Made by a program: the position numbers and the translations under genes. From an uncultured Parabacteroides sp. (lineage in GTDB: Bacteria; Bacteroidota; Bacteroidia; Bacteroidales; Tannerellaceae), in assembly GCF_905196875.1 (NCBI RefSeq), contig NZ_CAJJWO010000026.1:1-64000 (forward strand): a stretch of 64,000 nucleotides of DNA, in the 5' to 3' direction. A model generated the notes under the pieces. It saw nothing but the letters and a program-made list of their open reading frames with translations, ran no database searches and was not told the DNA's origin. Shown here piece after piece: positions 8,318 through 16,570 of this stretch. Position 1 is the stretch's first letter. Every line of letters starts with the position of its first letter.

Positions 8318-9259
8318 TTAAATCGGTATTTCGCCGGCATCTCGATCCGCCCATTGTTCTACGCCGACCGTCGTAGCCTGTATCTTCCGTCCGTCGGTGA
8401 AAAACAGTGAGACGACATGCCGTTTGCCGGCCTGAAAACCTCCTTCAACGGCAACCGATACACGGGAGACAGTTTCCGTTTCGTTCCCGTTGCCATCCTT
8501 TGTGGTCGTCACCTGCAATTGTATCGGGGCCGATAAGGCCGGAAGCAGGATATATCCCTGCGCTTCGGGAAGTTCTCCGCCTTCCTCTACCTGGGGAACC
8601 GGCAGACCAGCTATCTCCTGTACGGCTACAATCTTTATTTCTTCGGGTGAAGAAACATCGGCCAACGCGGGCGAAGCCGAAAGCCAGTCCAGTTGTTGCC
8701 GGGTATGTACCCCCGTTGCTTCTATCCGGACGATCTCTCCCCACCGGTCGGCCCGGTCGCTGTAGCAAACCAGACCGAGCTGGGTCAGCAGATGCCGGAA
8801 CGTACAGGTGCGCAGGGGTGCAAAGCTGTTTCCCGACAGACTGCCCGTTGCCATCACATCCGTCATTCCGTCTATGGTAAAGGCTATCCGACCTGCCGCA
8901 GCATCCGCTTCACCGGTTGCCGGATAATAGCCATGCAAACGGATATTGCTTCCATCGGACGGATAGAGCTGCGTCTCGTCGAACACGACCGGACGGTTGC
9001 CCGCCCCGCCGCTCCGGACGGCTCCGGATATACTCCACGTACCATACGCTCCGGAGGCTGTTTCGTCCTGACGGGCAAAACACACAGCCAGATCCTTTTT
9101 ATAGCCGGAGCCGATCACTGCACGGGTAGACACACCGATCGCCCCCTCCAGGCACACCGTCGTTTCGGGAACCGGCTGCAACGTCGAATCGCTGCCGTCC
9201 GAACAAGCGGTTAATGCCCAAAGGCAAACGATGGTGGCTATCACTATTATTTTCTTCAT
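8318..9259 (-). CDS. Fimbrillin-like lipoprotein, paralogue of its upstream neighbour
   Basis: A 313-residue lipoprotein with lipobox Cys19 (ALTAC). Residues from Arg46 read TRAVIGSGYKKDLAVCFARQD, very close to the equivalent region of the next upstream gene, so the two genes probably arose by tandem duplication. The core motif is FRHLLTQLGLVC and the end is VGVEQWADRDAGEIPI. The STRAV site fits Arg-specific processing as known for FimA-clan pilins. It probably acts as a minor or accessory subunit. Confidence 0.8.
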   Translation of the reverse strand: MKKIIVIATIVCLWALTACSDGSDSTLQPVPETTVCLEGAIGVSTRAVIGSGYKKDLAVCFARQDETASGAYGTWSISGAVRSGGAGNRPVVFDETQLYPSDGSNIRLHGYYPATGEADAAAGRIAFTIDGMTDVMATGSLSGNSFAPLRTCTFRHLLTQLGLVCYSDRADRWGEIVRIEATGVHTRQQLDWLSASPALADVSSPEEIKIVAVQEIAGLPVPQVEEGGELPEAQGYILLPALSAPIQLQVTTTKDGNGNETETVSRVSVAVEGGFQAGKRHVVSLFFTDGRKIQATTVGVEQWADRDAGEIPI

Positions 9260-9280
9260 CTCCTGCTATTCTAAAAAGGA

Positions 9281-10231
9281 TTATGCTCCGGGAGTGATCG
9301 TTGAACTGCCTCCGTTGCCCGGCTGCCATTCGGCAATGCCTGCTTCGATGGTGATCTCGCCGTCGATCGTGAAATTGAGGGTGATCAGGTGAGACTGTCC
9401 TTTCTGTGCTCCTCCGCTGATATTGCTGATAGGAACCTGTAATGTTTTTTCAGTTCCTTCGTAGGTCGCCTTTACTTCCAGGGCGATAGCGGCAGACTCC
9501 GTACCCATATCCGCGACGGGGTAGATCATCAGATATCCGGTCTGCGGGTCGACTGCATCGGGAGCCGATACTTCTTCCGGACAACCTATCACAGGCAGGC
9601 TGGTGCTGGCCGAACCTGTTGTCGCCAGCGTAGCGCCGCTTGTTTTGTCGAGCGACAACAACAGCGTATTGTGTACGTTCTTTACCGTAATAGATGAAAC
9701 TTTTGTCCATTTCTTAACTGCTTCCGCCGAACCGGAGCATTTGAATTGCAACTGGGTAAGCAGGTGCTGAAAGGTGAATGGGGTAAACTTGGCATTAGCA
9801 GCCCCGGTCTGTACTTCTGTTGCCATAATGTCCTCGTCGCCCGTAATAGTGTAAGAGACTGTCGGGTTATTTTTCCCGCTCAGGGCAGCCTGCGGATAAT
9901 AACCGATCAGCACCGACTGGCCATTGGCAGACATATAAGTCTGCGCCGTTGCAAACGTAACGGAGGTATTGCCGCCACCGCCGAGGCGGGTAGCATCGAT
10001 AGCCGGCGTTGTCCAATCCGTATTAGATACCGGATTATCCAAACGTGCAAACGACACAGCCAGATCACTGCCATAACCGGCATCGATCACCGCACGGGTA
10101 GCCTCTCCGATACCGGCACTTACCTGCATCGCTTCCGGGGTACCTCCCACAGCAGGTTCTTCTTCGTTGGAACAGCTGCACAGAAAAGCCGTCGCCAACA
10201 TACTCATTACTAAAAATTTGTTTGTTCTCAT
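9281..10231 (-). CDS. Fimbrillin-like lipoprotein, paralogue of its downstream neighbour
   Basis: A 316-residue lipoprotein with lipobox Cys20 (FLCSC) and an ATRAV site at Arg46, followed by DAGYGSDLAVSFARLD, nearly the same as in the next gene downstream. The core motif is FQHLLTQLQFKC. The C-terminal part has the QSHLITLNF strand, then IAEWQPGNGG. The spacing to the downstream gene is 21 bp, so the two are surely cotranscribed. Confidence 0.8.
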   Translation of the reverse strand: MRTNKFLVMSMLATAFLCSCSNEEEPAVGGTPEAMQVSAGIGEATRAVIDAGYGSDLAVSFARLDNPVSNTDWTTPAIDATRLGGGGNTSVTFATAQTYMSANGQSVLIGYYPQAALSGKNNPTVSYTITGDEDIMATEVQTGAANAKFTPFTFQHLLTQLQFKCSGSAEAVKKWTKVSSITVKNVHNTLLLSLDKTSGATLATTGSASTSLPVIGCPEEVSAPDAVDPQTGYLMIYPVADMGTESAAIALEVKATYEGTEKTLQVPISNISGGAQKGQSHLITLNFTIDGEITIEAGIAEWQPGNGGSSTITPGA

Positions 10232-10295
10232 TTTATTTCTCGTTTAATAATAATACTAGTTTCATTTATTTTCAATAATAAGCCAATTTGCTAAT

Positions 10296-11207
10296 CTACT
10301 CTGTTACCGTTCCGTTTCCGGAGGCACCTACCTGCCACGGGGCTACAGTGGCTGTTCCTTCGATGGCTATTTCACCTGTTTTCAGGAATGACAAAGTGAT
10401 CAGATGAGAATTTCCGGCCAGGGCATTCAGACCTTCTTTGGTAGACGCATCCATAATGCTGATTTCCGGACTGGTTGTACCACCTTCATAGGTCACTTTC
10501 ACTTTTACGCCGTTCAATGCCTGTATCATGAAAGGTTCACCGATCTTCGTCACATCTTTGGTAAGCTGGGTAGATGTAATGCCCGGTACCGGCAATGTAG
10601 CTGCAGCCTCATACGTAACAGTACCGTCTGCGATCGTCATTGTCTTCGGATAAGAAGCAGCTAAAACTTCTATTTTCGTGATCTTCTTATCCGGGTTTGC
10701 CGTCAGATAACCATCCGATGCCTGTACCTGGAAATTCAACTGCGTCAGTGCATGAGTAAAGGAAAACGCTCCTGCCGGAACACTTTTGCTTCCGCTAACG
10801 ATACCGCCATACATCACATCCTCCGTTCCTGTCTGCAGAAAAGTCACGACCCCCGATAGGGAAGCGATCTCCGGATGCCAGGCTGCCATATAAACATTTC
10901 CTGTGGCCGGATACACCTTCGATACATTCAAAGGGACCGATGTTCCCGCCGCTGTTTCGGCAGCAACCAATGTGATACTGTTCTGCCATGCAGGGGCTGC
11001 CGTCCATGATGGAGGAGTTTGCGCTCCTTCAAAAGCGGTGATAGCTGCCGTAAACGTATCGCCCGTAACGACCGGCGCTTTGGTTATAGCTCCGCTTACG
11101 GTTGCTCCGACCCTGATTTCAGATGTTTGAAGCTCTCCTTCTTCCGAAGAAGAGCAACCCGACATCACTACCGCCAGAAAAGCGGCATACATCCATACTT
11201 GTTTCAT
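10296..11207 (-). CDS. Fimbrillin-like lipoprotein
   Basis: A 303-residue lipoprotein with lipobox Cys18 (VMSGC). The ATG at 11207 is preferred because it begins directly with a signal peptide, while the longer frame reads back into the upstream gene. The core motif is FTHALTQLNFQV, and the C-terminus has NSHLITLSFLKTG then ATVAPWQVGASGNG. The processing-like site is ITKAP, with Lys43 where its paralogues have Arg. The gap of 64 bp to the next gene is A/T-rich and shows no terminator. Confidence 0.8.
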   Translation of the reverse strand: MKQVWMYAAFLAVVMSGCSSSEEGELQTSEIRVGATVSGAITKAPVVTGDTFTAAITAFEGAQTPPSWTAAPAWQNSITLVAAETAAGTSVPLNVSKVYPATGNVYMAAWHPEIASLSGVVTFLQTGTEDVMYGGIVSGSKSVPAGAFSFTHALTQLNFQVQASDGYLTANPDKKITKIEVLAASYPKTMTIADGTVTYEAAATLPVPGITSTQLTKDVTKIGEPFMIQALNGVKVKVTYEGGTTSPEISIMDASTKEGLNALAGNSHLITLSFLKTGEIAIEGTATVAPWQVGASGNGTVTE

Positions 11208-11241
11208 ACTTTCTTTTATTAATTGATTAAATAATATATGT

Positions 11242-12159
11242 TCAATCGATAACTCCCGTTCCGTTATTCCCTCTCTTCCATTCCGATACCTGTGCCGACA
11301 GGGAACAGGCACCATCGGCACGAAGCACGACCGACAAGAGATAAGAAGTGCCGGATGCCGGATAGCCATCCGTTTCATGAAACGATACCGGCAACCGCTC
11401 GAACCGCGTCAGATTGCCTGCACGGTCTTCCAGTATCACCGTCAGGCCGACCGCAACACCGGGCTGTATCATGACCATTTCCGACATGTCTACCCAATCG
11501 GTATCCAGCGGCAGACACTCGCCGCCGGCCATCCGGTCAAGGACGACTACCCCCTTTTGTTCGCCGGAGAAAGTCAACCCTTTATCCGGCATCGACAATA
11601 CGGCATCGCATTGTACACCTTCCGCCACAAGGCCGAAAAGTTTCCACCCTTTCTCTTTCCCAGCCTCGTCACACCGGAACTGAAAACGTAACTGGCTCAG
11701 CAGATGGGTAAACCGGAACGACTTTCCTTCCTGCCAGAACATATCCGTCAGGGAGCCATTCTGTTCGTCGGTCACCAGCAAGTCCTGCCGTCCGTCGATC
11801 GAATAAGCGATCCGCCCCTCACCTGCCAACCGACCTTCAGGTGCAAAGCCGCGCAGATAAATACGACTGTTGTCTGATGGATAATATTTCGGTTCCGTCA
11901 GACTCGTGCTCCCATCCGCTTTTACCCGGGCTTTCCATATATCCGTATACTTTCCCGATTCATTGCCTTTGGCAAAAAATACGGAGTCGGCAAAAGAAAC
12001 CTCGCCCGATAGCTTCTCCGAAAAGGCACGAAGCACCAGCTTTTGCCCCAACGGATCGGTTAAATCTCCGTCACTGTCTGAACAGGCCGCCATTATTGTT
12101 CCTAAAAGGACAAATACAGACAGATACCATCCTCCTACATATCTGTTTTTAATCTTCAT
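11242..12159 (-). CDS. Fimbrillin-like lipoprotein
   Basis: A 305-residue lipoprotein with lipobox Cys26 (IMAAC). It carries YYPSDNSRIYLRGFAPEG, the FTHLLSQLRFQF core motif, and a VSEWKRGNNG ending. No TRA-type processing site is obvious near the N-terminus, unlike its neighbours. This suggests it may stay as an anchored or accessory component rather than a polymerising subunit; that is an inference. Confidence 0.78.
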   Translation of the reverse strand: MKIKNRYVGGWYLSVFVLLGTIMAACSDSDGDLTDPLGQKLVLRAFSEKLSGEVSFADSVFFAKGNESGKYTDIWKARVKADGSTSLTEPKYYPSDNSRIYLRGFAPEGRLAGEGRIAYSIDGRQDLLVTDEQNGSLTDMFWQEGKSFRFTHLLSQLRFQFRCDEAGKEKGWKLFGLVAEGVQCDAVLSMPDKGLTFSGEQKGVVVLDRMAGGECLPLDTDWVDMSEMVMIQPGVAVGLTVILEDRAGNLTRFERLPVSFHETDGYPASGTSYLLSVVLRADGACSLSAQVSEWKRGNNGTGVID

Positions 12160-12190
12160 TTCCCTATACGTTATTATATATCAAGTATTG

Positions 12191-13099
12191 TCAGTTTTCC
12201 ACCTCACCGGTTCCTTCTTTCCAGCCGGACAGGGTGATCGTTGCACCTTTTATCTCATCATACGCGATCTCCAGGTCGAGTACGACATGAGCCGATATGC
12301 TTTGCTCGAACGCGTTACCCACTACTCCGGTTATATCCGTAAACGAAGTGACCTCTTTTCCGTCTTTCAGCGTAAGCGTCAGGTAAAGTTCGACCGGATC
12401 ACCCTCCTCGCCTCCGTCAGACAGGCCGAACAGATTAAGAGAAGATGTATATACTCCCGGATTAGCCGCTTCCGGCTCGAATGCCATAAAAGCCGGGGTA
12501 TCGAACAATGCTTTTCCCGTCGGGATCTGTACCTGCGACGAAACGCCTGTCAACCGGCCGGATAGTCCCGTCAACCGGGTATCTTCTCCTCCTGTCACCT
12601 TTATATTGAGTTCCAGCGTCTTCACCAGACTGACCGGATACAGCTCTTCCACAACGGTCTTTTCTCCTCCTACATCGATCGACTGACAACCCGTACCGTA
12701 TAAATTACCGGGACGTGCAATATGTACGGAAGCGGATTTTAAAGCAGAAATCTGCCGGGCCTTGCCGAAAGCCCGTTCATAGCCGTTATCCATTTCCAGC
12801 AGGACATTATCGCAATCGGTATTGCAAACCACCACCTTATATTGTCCCGACGGCAATGTCCCTTCATAACCCGAAGCACTTCCTAGGCGGACTATCGGGC
12901 GCCCGGTCCCGTCTTTATAGAAATAATAGGTCATAGCCGACGGATAACTGCTCCGGGTCTGCCATTCAAGAGACAAACGCACTTTACCGTTCTTCTCCCA
13001 ATCTTCGTCGGGCATACGATAGACACAAGACGACACCGTAAAGGCACATGCAAGAAGTGCTATCCAACCCGTTATTCTATTCTGTTTCTGCTTTTTCAT
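12191..13099 (-). CDS. DUF5119-like fimbrial accessory lipoprotein
   Basis: A 302-residue lipoprotein with lipobox Cys25 (VSSC). The region VRLSLEWQTRSSYPSAMTYY followed by LPSGQYKVVVCNTD resembles the DUF5119/FimB-Mfa2 anchor group, which commonly sits second in Bacteroidales fimbrial operons after a DUF3575 gene. Such proteins may cap or anchor the fibre in the outer membrane. It lies 15 bp after the DUF3575 gene. Confidence 0.7.
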   Translation of the reverse strand: MKKQKQNRITGWIALLACAFTVSSCVYRMPDEDWEKNGKVRLSLEWQTRSSYPSAMTYYFYKDGTGRPIVRLGSASGYEGTLPSGQYKVVVCNTDCDNVLLEMDNGYERAFGKARQISALKSASVHIARPGNLYGTGCQSIDVGGEKTVVEELYPVSLVKTLELNIKVTGGEDTRLTGLSGRLTGVSSQVQIPTGKALFDTPAFMAFEPEAANPGVYTSSLNLFGLSDGGEEGDPVELYLTLTLKDGKEVTSFTDITGVVGNAFEQSISAHVVLDLEIAYDEIKGATITLSGWKEGTGEVEN

Positions 13100-13114
13100 A
13101 TATTTACCCTTTCC

Positions 13115-14539
13115 TTATCTGATTTGAAAACGATACACCAGGCTGACTTTCAGCCCGACCATAAAACCCGTCGACGAAAAACGGCTTTCCAGATAATTCT
13201 TGTCGTCTATTTTATCGTAGCGATATTTCTTCCCGTCGAAAACCGAACGGTACCCTGTCCGCACACTCGCCTCGGCACAAAAACCTTTTCCTAAAGGAAT
13301 CAGGCAGCCGATCGAAGCCCCTAACGTCCAGAAACGGCCGGTCCTGCCATAGAGCACATCTTCATCGGGATCGATATCGCTACCTCGTACATCGAAATCG
13401 CCGTATTCACCGAACAAGCCGGTATTCAACCAGGTAAATTTTCCGGGAGTGAGAGGCCACACACGGGGTTCGACCGAGAATTCGGATATAGACCAGCGGT
13501 CGCGTGTCTTATCTTTATAGGAAAAATCGGAATACATGCCCGACACGGCAACCGACCAACGGTCGGAAAAATAGCATTCCACCTCCAGGTTAGGCATAAA
13601 GGAGCCGGTTTGAAGCTTCACGTCTCCTGTACCCAACTGAACGGAAGGAGAGACTGTAAACCAGGGTAATAAATTGGTCTTGACGGACATATACACAGGC
13701 GATCCCGGAATTGAAGGAGACGGATGCCGGCTGGTAACCGCTACGGGTTCATCCGCTTTTGCCGGTATATCCTCCGTTACTTTATTCACCGGAACTTCTT
13801 TCCTGACAACTCGCGTTTTTTCATGTGTCGTTACAACTGTTGAAGACAGAGGATTCTGCACTGACTCATCCACTACCGAAGCCAAGCGGTAATCTTCCAG
13901 CTCAGAAGGATCGAACAACGGATCGTCGATACGGTATACCACACGATCGTAACCGCCTACCTCTCCCCGTCCGAATAGGTCTGCGTAGGGTATGGCTCCA
14001 TATTTCTCCAATGCATCCCGGATGGCTTTCGGATAACGGCTTTCACTATACCGGATCGCGGTATTAGCAAACCAGGGAAGCGGTGATTCCACCAGATAAA
14101 CGTGTACCCTGTCCCGATAACTTCCACTGCGATCGATATAGAATGCTACACAATCACCGGGAATATCCAACCGGGTTTTCAGATAGGCACGGATACGGTT
14201 TGCACGAAGAGACGCTTCATTGACAACGGCAAAATCTTCCGAGTCGTAGGCGCTCACATGCGATATGATCAGCACATGACAACTTCCCGTTAACATTTGC
14301 TTTCTTAAAAGTGGAAACAATCGTCCCATCCGTTCCAACTGGTAAGCATTGTCACCGAAATCAGCCAGGAACATATCATTATTTTCCTTAAAGGAAAATA
14401 AAAAAGATTCTGCTTTCGTATAGGAGGTAGTTTGAGCTTTTACTTCCGGGAAAAAAAGCACAGAAAGCAGGAACAAGCTAAGTGTGGCTCTCATTACTTC
14501 TAGTATCCTTTTATGTGTTTGCTGTTTCATCCTATACAT
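13115..14539 (-). CDS. DUF3575-type outer-membrane protein, first gene of the fimbrial operon
   Basis: The product is 474 residues (or 471 from the ATG at 14530). It has a signal peptide ending near VKAQ and an OmpA-like N-terminal segment (ADFGDNAYQLERMGRL, then VVNEASLRANRIRAYL). A linker follows, then a C-terminal beta-barrel of DUF3575 type, beginning near PVYMSVKTNLLPWFTVSPS and ending in VSLVYRFQIR. DUF3575 genes usually open fimbrillin operons of Bacteroidales and are thought to help assembly at the outer membrane. Its start faces the invertible promoter element, about 45 bp away, so the whole operon depends on that switch. Confidence 0.82.
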   Translation of the reverse strand: MYRMKQQTHKRILEVMRATLSLFLLSVLFFPEVKAQTTSYTKAESFLFSFKENNDMFLADFGDNAYQLERMGRLFPLLRKQMLTGSCHVLIISHVSAYDSEDFAVVNEASLRANRIRAYLKTRLDIPGDCVAFYIDRSGSYRDRVHVYLVESPLPWFANTAIRYSESRYPKAIRDALEKYGAIPYADLFGRGEVGGYDRVVYRIDDPLFDPSELEDYRLASVVDESVQNPLSSTVVTTHEKTRVVRKEVPVNKVTEDIPAKADEPVAVTSRHPSPSIPGSPVYMSVKTNLLPWFTVSPSVQLGTGDVKLQTGSFMPNLEVECYFSDRWSVAVSGMYSDFSYKDKTRDRWSISEFSVEPRVWPLTPGKFTWLNTGLFGEYGDFDVRGSDIDPDEDVLYGRTGRFWTLGASIGCLIPLGKGFCAEASVRTGYRSVFDGKKYRYDKIDDKNYLESRFSSTGFMVGLKVSLVYRFQIR

Positions 14540-14582
14540 CCCCCTATTAGCTTTTGATATTCAATTTTTCTTGATTTTTCTT

Positions 14583-14606
14583 CCCTTATTTATATAATAA
14601 GGGAAA
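14583..14606 (+). repeat. Left inverted repeat of the invertible promoter element
   Basis: A 24-bp sequence is repeated in inverted orientation at 14973-14996 without mismatch. Each copy is itself a near-palindrome: 8-bp arms CCCTTATT / AATAAGGG around a TATAT core, followed by AAA. Paired 8-bp arms around a short asymmetric core is the layout of tyrosine-recombinase crossover sites. Confidence 0.92.
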
Positions 14607-14871
14607 TCAGTAAAAAAACTTTTTTTAGGAGAAAGATTTCGCCCCCAGAAATGGCATATAATGCAGGATTGAGATTTTTTTGAAGTTCTTTTAGGGAAAA
14701 AATGGACAGAGATAATAACAGTTTTTTTCTAATAGACATTAAAGAGATAGCATTCCCAGCCCCCTTCATGCCTAGACTATCTAAAATTCAAGTTATAGGG
14801 TGATAAAAGAAGAAAATGTGTGAATATATACTAAATAGATGTGCTTTTTTTAATAAAACACTTTCAAAGCC

Positions 14872-14902
14872 TTGTTTATTCGTAGGAATCTATCTATGTT
14901 TG
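14872..14902 (+). promoter_or_regulatory. Promoter inside the invertible element
   Basis: A TTG at 14872-14874 and a perfect -7 box TATGTTTG at 14895-14902 are 20 bp apart, matching the Bacteroidetes sigma-ABfr consensus. It reads toward the 3' end of the recombinase gene, antisense to it. A second TATGTTTG at 14949-14956 lacks a good -33 partner. Confidence 0.75.
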
Positions 14903-14972
14903 CACAGTACTTTATCTCAAATAATAAATCTAAGAGACTATAAAAGCCTATGTTTGAGATAGAAACAACATT

Positions 14973-14996
14973 TTTCCCTTATTATATAAATAAGGG
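14973..14996 (-). repeat. Right inverted repeat of the invertible promoter element
   Basis: This is the reverse complement of 14583-14606 over all 24 bp, with the core reading ATATA on the plus strand. The opposite core polarity predicts inversion rather than excision. It lies only 6 bp from the recombinase stop codon. Confidence 0.92.
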
Positions 14997-15002
14997 TGTA
15001 TC

Positions 15003-15917
15003 CTACGCTCTCATCATAGCTTCTACTTCCCCTGTTACAACATGTGTTGCTTCTGCCATTTTATCAGGTTCAAAAGCTTTCAGATAGATACGGGTCGTTG
15101 CTTCCGAGGTATGTCCCAGCGCCTGGCTGATGATACCGATCGGTACTCCCTGATGATGAGCTTCCGAAGCCCATCCATGACGAAAGACGTAAGTAGTCAG
15201 TATATCCACCAGTTCAAGGTCGATACATATCTGCTTCAAATACTGATTTTCCTTTGCCAGACAATATTTATACTGTTCGTGCGTGGCATTCTCCGGCAAT
15301 ACGGGAAAAAGATAACAGGCATCGGGGCTATTATAACGGTCTATCAACAATTGCATCCCGTGATTGATCTCCATCTGAATCAGGATACCTGTTTTCCGCC
15401 TGCGATAAGCCAGAATTTTACCACCATCCTTCAAATTCGCTTTTGTCAGATGCACGATATCTACAAAAGGAATACCACAAGCCAGAAACGAAAACAGGGC
15501 TATATCGACAGCCAGCTGTTTCCGGGGTTCCTCTTTCAATTCGAGCAAAGCCAGTTTTTTGATTACTTCAACCGATACGGCACGTTTCATTGTTTCCTCA
15601 CGTTTCAAATGAATGCCGGTAAAAGGCGATTCGGAAGGACGGCCTTTCCATCCCATACAGGCACGGTTATACATGGCACGCAGGTTACTGATATAGCTGT
15701 TCACGCTATTCACTTTGAGTCCCTTTTCCTTCAGCCATTTCAGAAAGGCATGTACCATCTGTGGTGTCACATCCTTCAACCCCGGCTCGAGGCCTCCATT
15801 AAAATGTATGAAATGGTTCCGGACAGTCCGATACAAGTCTGCCGTACTTTCATCGCCTGCAGCGCGTTTCTCCTGTTCCTGCAGCCTCATCTGTTTGCAA
15901 AAATCCTTATGTTTCAT
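15003..15917 (-). CDS. Tyrosine site-specific recombinase (putative promoter invertase)
   Basis: A 304-residue phage-integrase-family protein. It has an N-terminal SAM-like DNA-binding domain (about 20-100, with VNSYISNLRAMYNRA) and a catalytic domain (about 110-295). The catalytic motifs are LACGIPFVDIVHL, YRRRKTG (the lysine strand), YVFRHGWAS (Arg; the first His is replaced by Tyr, as often in this group) and QALGHTSEATTRIYLKAF, with the Tyr nucleophile. Such Tsr-type proteins in Bacteroidales invert neighbouring promoters. Its stop codon is 6 bp from the right inverted repeat, so local action is very likely. The start is the ATG at 15917. Confidence 0.92.
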   Translation of the reverse strand: MKHKDFCKQMRLQEQEKRAAGDESTADLYRTVRNHFIHFNGGLEPGLKDVTPQMVHAFLKWLKEKGLKVNSVNSYISNLRAMYNRACMGWKGRPSESPFTGIHLKREETMKRAVSVEVIKKLALLELKEEPRKQLAVDIALFSFLACGIPFVDIVHLTKANLKDGGKILAYRRRKTGILIQMEINHGMQLLIDRYNSPDACYLFPVLPENATHEQYKYCLAKENQYLKQICIDLELVDILTTYVFRHGWASEAHHQGVPIGIISQALGHTSEATTRIYLKAFEPDKMAEATHVVTGEVEAMMRA

Positions 15918-15942
15918 AACTTTTCCCTATTTTTAAGAAGGG

Positions 15943-15971
15943 CAAAGATACAACAATTACTCCCCGACAAA
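15943..15971 (-). promoter_or_regulatory. Promoter of the recombinase gene
   Basis: On the minus strand, a -33 TTTG (15968-15971) and a -7 TATCTTTG (15943-15950) are 17 bp apart, giving a start of transcription about 10 bp before the recombinase ATG region. The recombinase is thus driven from outside the invertible element. Confidence 0.65.
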
Positions 15972-15979
15972 AGTTAACC

Positions 15980-16045
15980 GCGCAGCCAGTTCTCACTCCC
16001 TGCGCAGCCATCTTTCACTATCCGCGCAGGGAGTAAAAACTGGCT
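15980..16045. repeat. 22-bp-period GCGCAG array with 21-bp inverted arms
   Basis: GCGCAG occurs at 15980, 16002 and 16024, exactly 22 bp apart. The outer segments 15985-16005 and 16024-16044 are inverted repeats of each other with 19 of 21 matches. The element lies in the divergent region between the recombinase and TspO genes, where no terminator is needed. Confidence 0.65.
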
Positions 16046-16105
16046 ACTATCACAAACATAAACCTTAAGGTTTCGCGCTTTGTTATATAAGAAAAGCAAA
16101 CGATC

Positions 16106-16570
16106 ATGAGAAAAGTATTATCCATCATTATCCCTATTCTGGTTTGTTTCCTTGTAGGATTTACTGCCAGCTACTTTCAGGCTGACGCAATAAAGAACTG
16201 GTATCCAACTCTCATCAAGCCGGCACTCACCCCTCCGAATATCGTCTTTCCAATAGCCTGGAGTATTCTTTACTTATGTATGGGTATCTCGATCGGACTG
16301 ATCATTAATTCAGCAATAGAACAAAAGCGATTCTTTGTGAAAGCATTCATCATGCAGTTATTCTTCAACTTCACCTGGAGCATCGGTTTCTTTTATTTCC
16401 AGAATCCGCTTATCGGATTCATCAATATCCTGCTGCTCGATATATTCGTTATCAACTACACCCTAAAGAGCTACTTTGTCAGCAAGGCTAGTTCTATTTT
16501 ATTCATCCCCTATGTAGCGTGGCTGCTGTTCGCAACTTATCTGAATGGGTATATATTGATGTATAATTAA
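16106..16570 (+). CDS. tspO: TspO/MBR family membrane protein
   Basis: A 154-residue, five-helix membrane protein. The family signature is clear: NWYPTLIKPALTPPNIVFPIAWSILYLCMGIS in the first loop and helix 2, NFTWSIGFFYFQ in helix 3, and PYVAWLLFATYLNGYIL in helix 5. TspO proteins bind porphyrins and related ligands and act in stress signalling; the exact role in Bacteroidales is unknown. The gene is alone on this strand, and its stop abuts the stop of the convergent gene at 16571. Confidence 0.93.
   Translation: MRKVLSIIIPILVCFLVGFTASYFQADAIKNWYPTLIKPALTPPNIVFPIAWSILYLCMGISIGLIINSAIEQKRFFVKAFIMQLFFNFTWSIGFFYFQNPLIGFINILLLDIFVINYTLKSYFVSKASSILFIPYVAWLLFATYLNGYILMYN

Larger units (their letters stand above)
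14583..14996. promoter_or_regulatory. Phase-variable invertible promoter element
   Basis: A 414-bp segment bounded by perfect 24-bp inverted repeats lies between a tyrosine recombinase gene and the DUF3575-fimbrillin operon. It contains no gene. A Bacteroidetes promoter within it points rightward, away from the operon. After inversion its -7 box would lie at 14677-14684 pointing left, about 130 bp before the first start codon. Similar elements switch capsule and fimbrial operons in Bacteroides and Parabacteroides. In the orientation given here the operon is predicted OFF. Confidence 0.87.

Noticed and set aside
14583..14606. Simple terminator stem for the DUF3575 side
   Set aside because: The same 24 bp recur perfectly inverted 390 bp away beside a recombinase gene, which a terminator does not explain.
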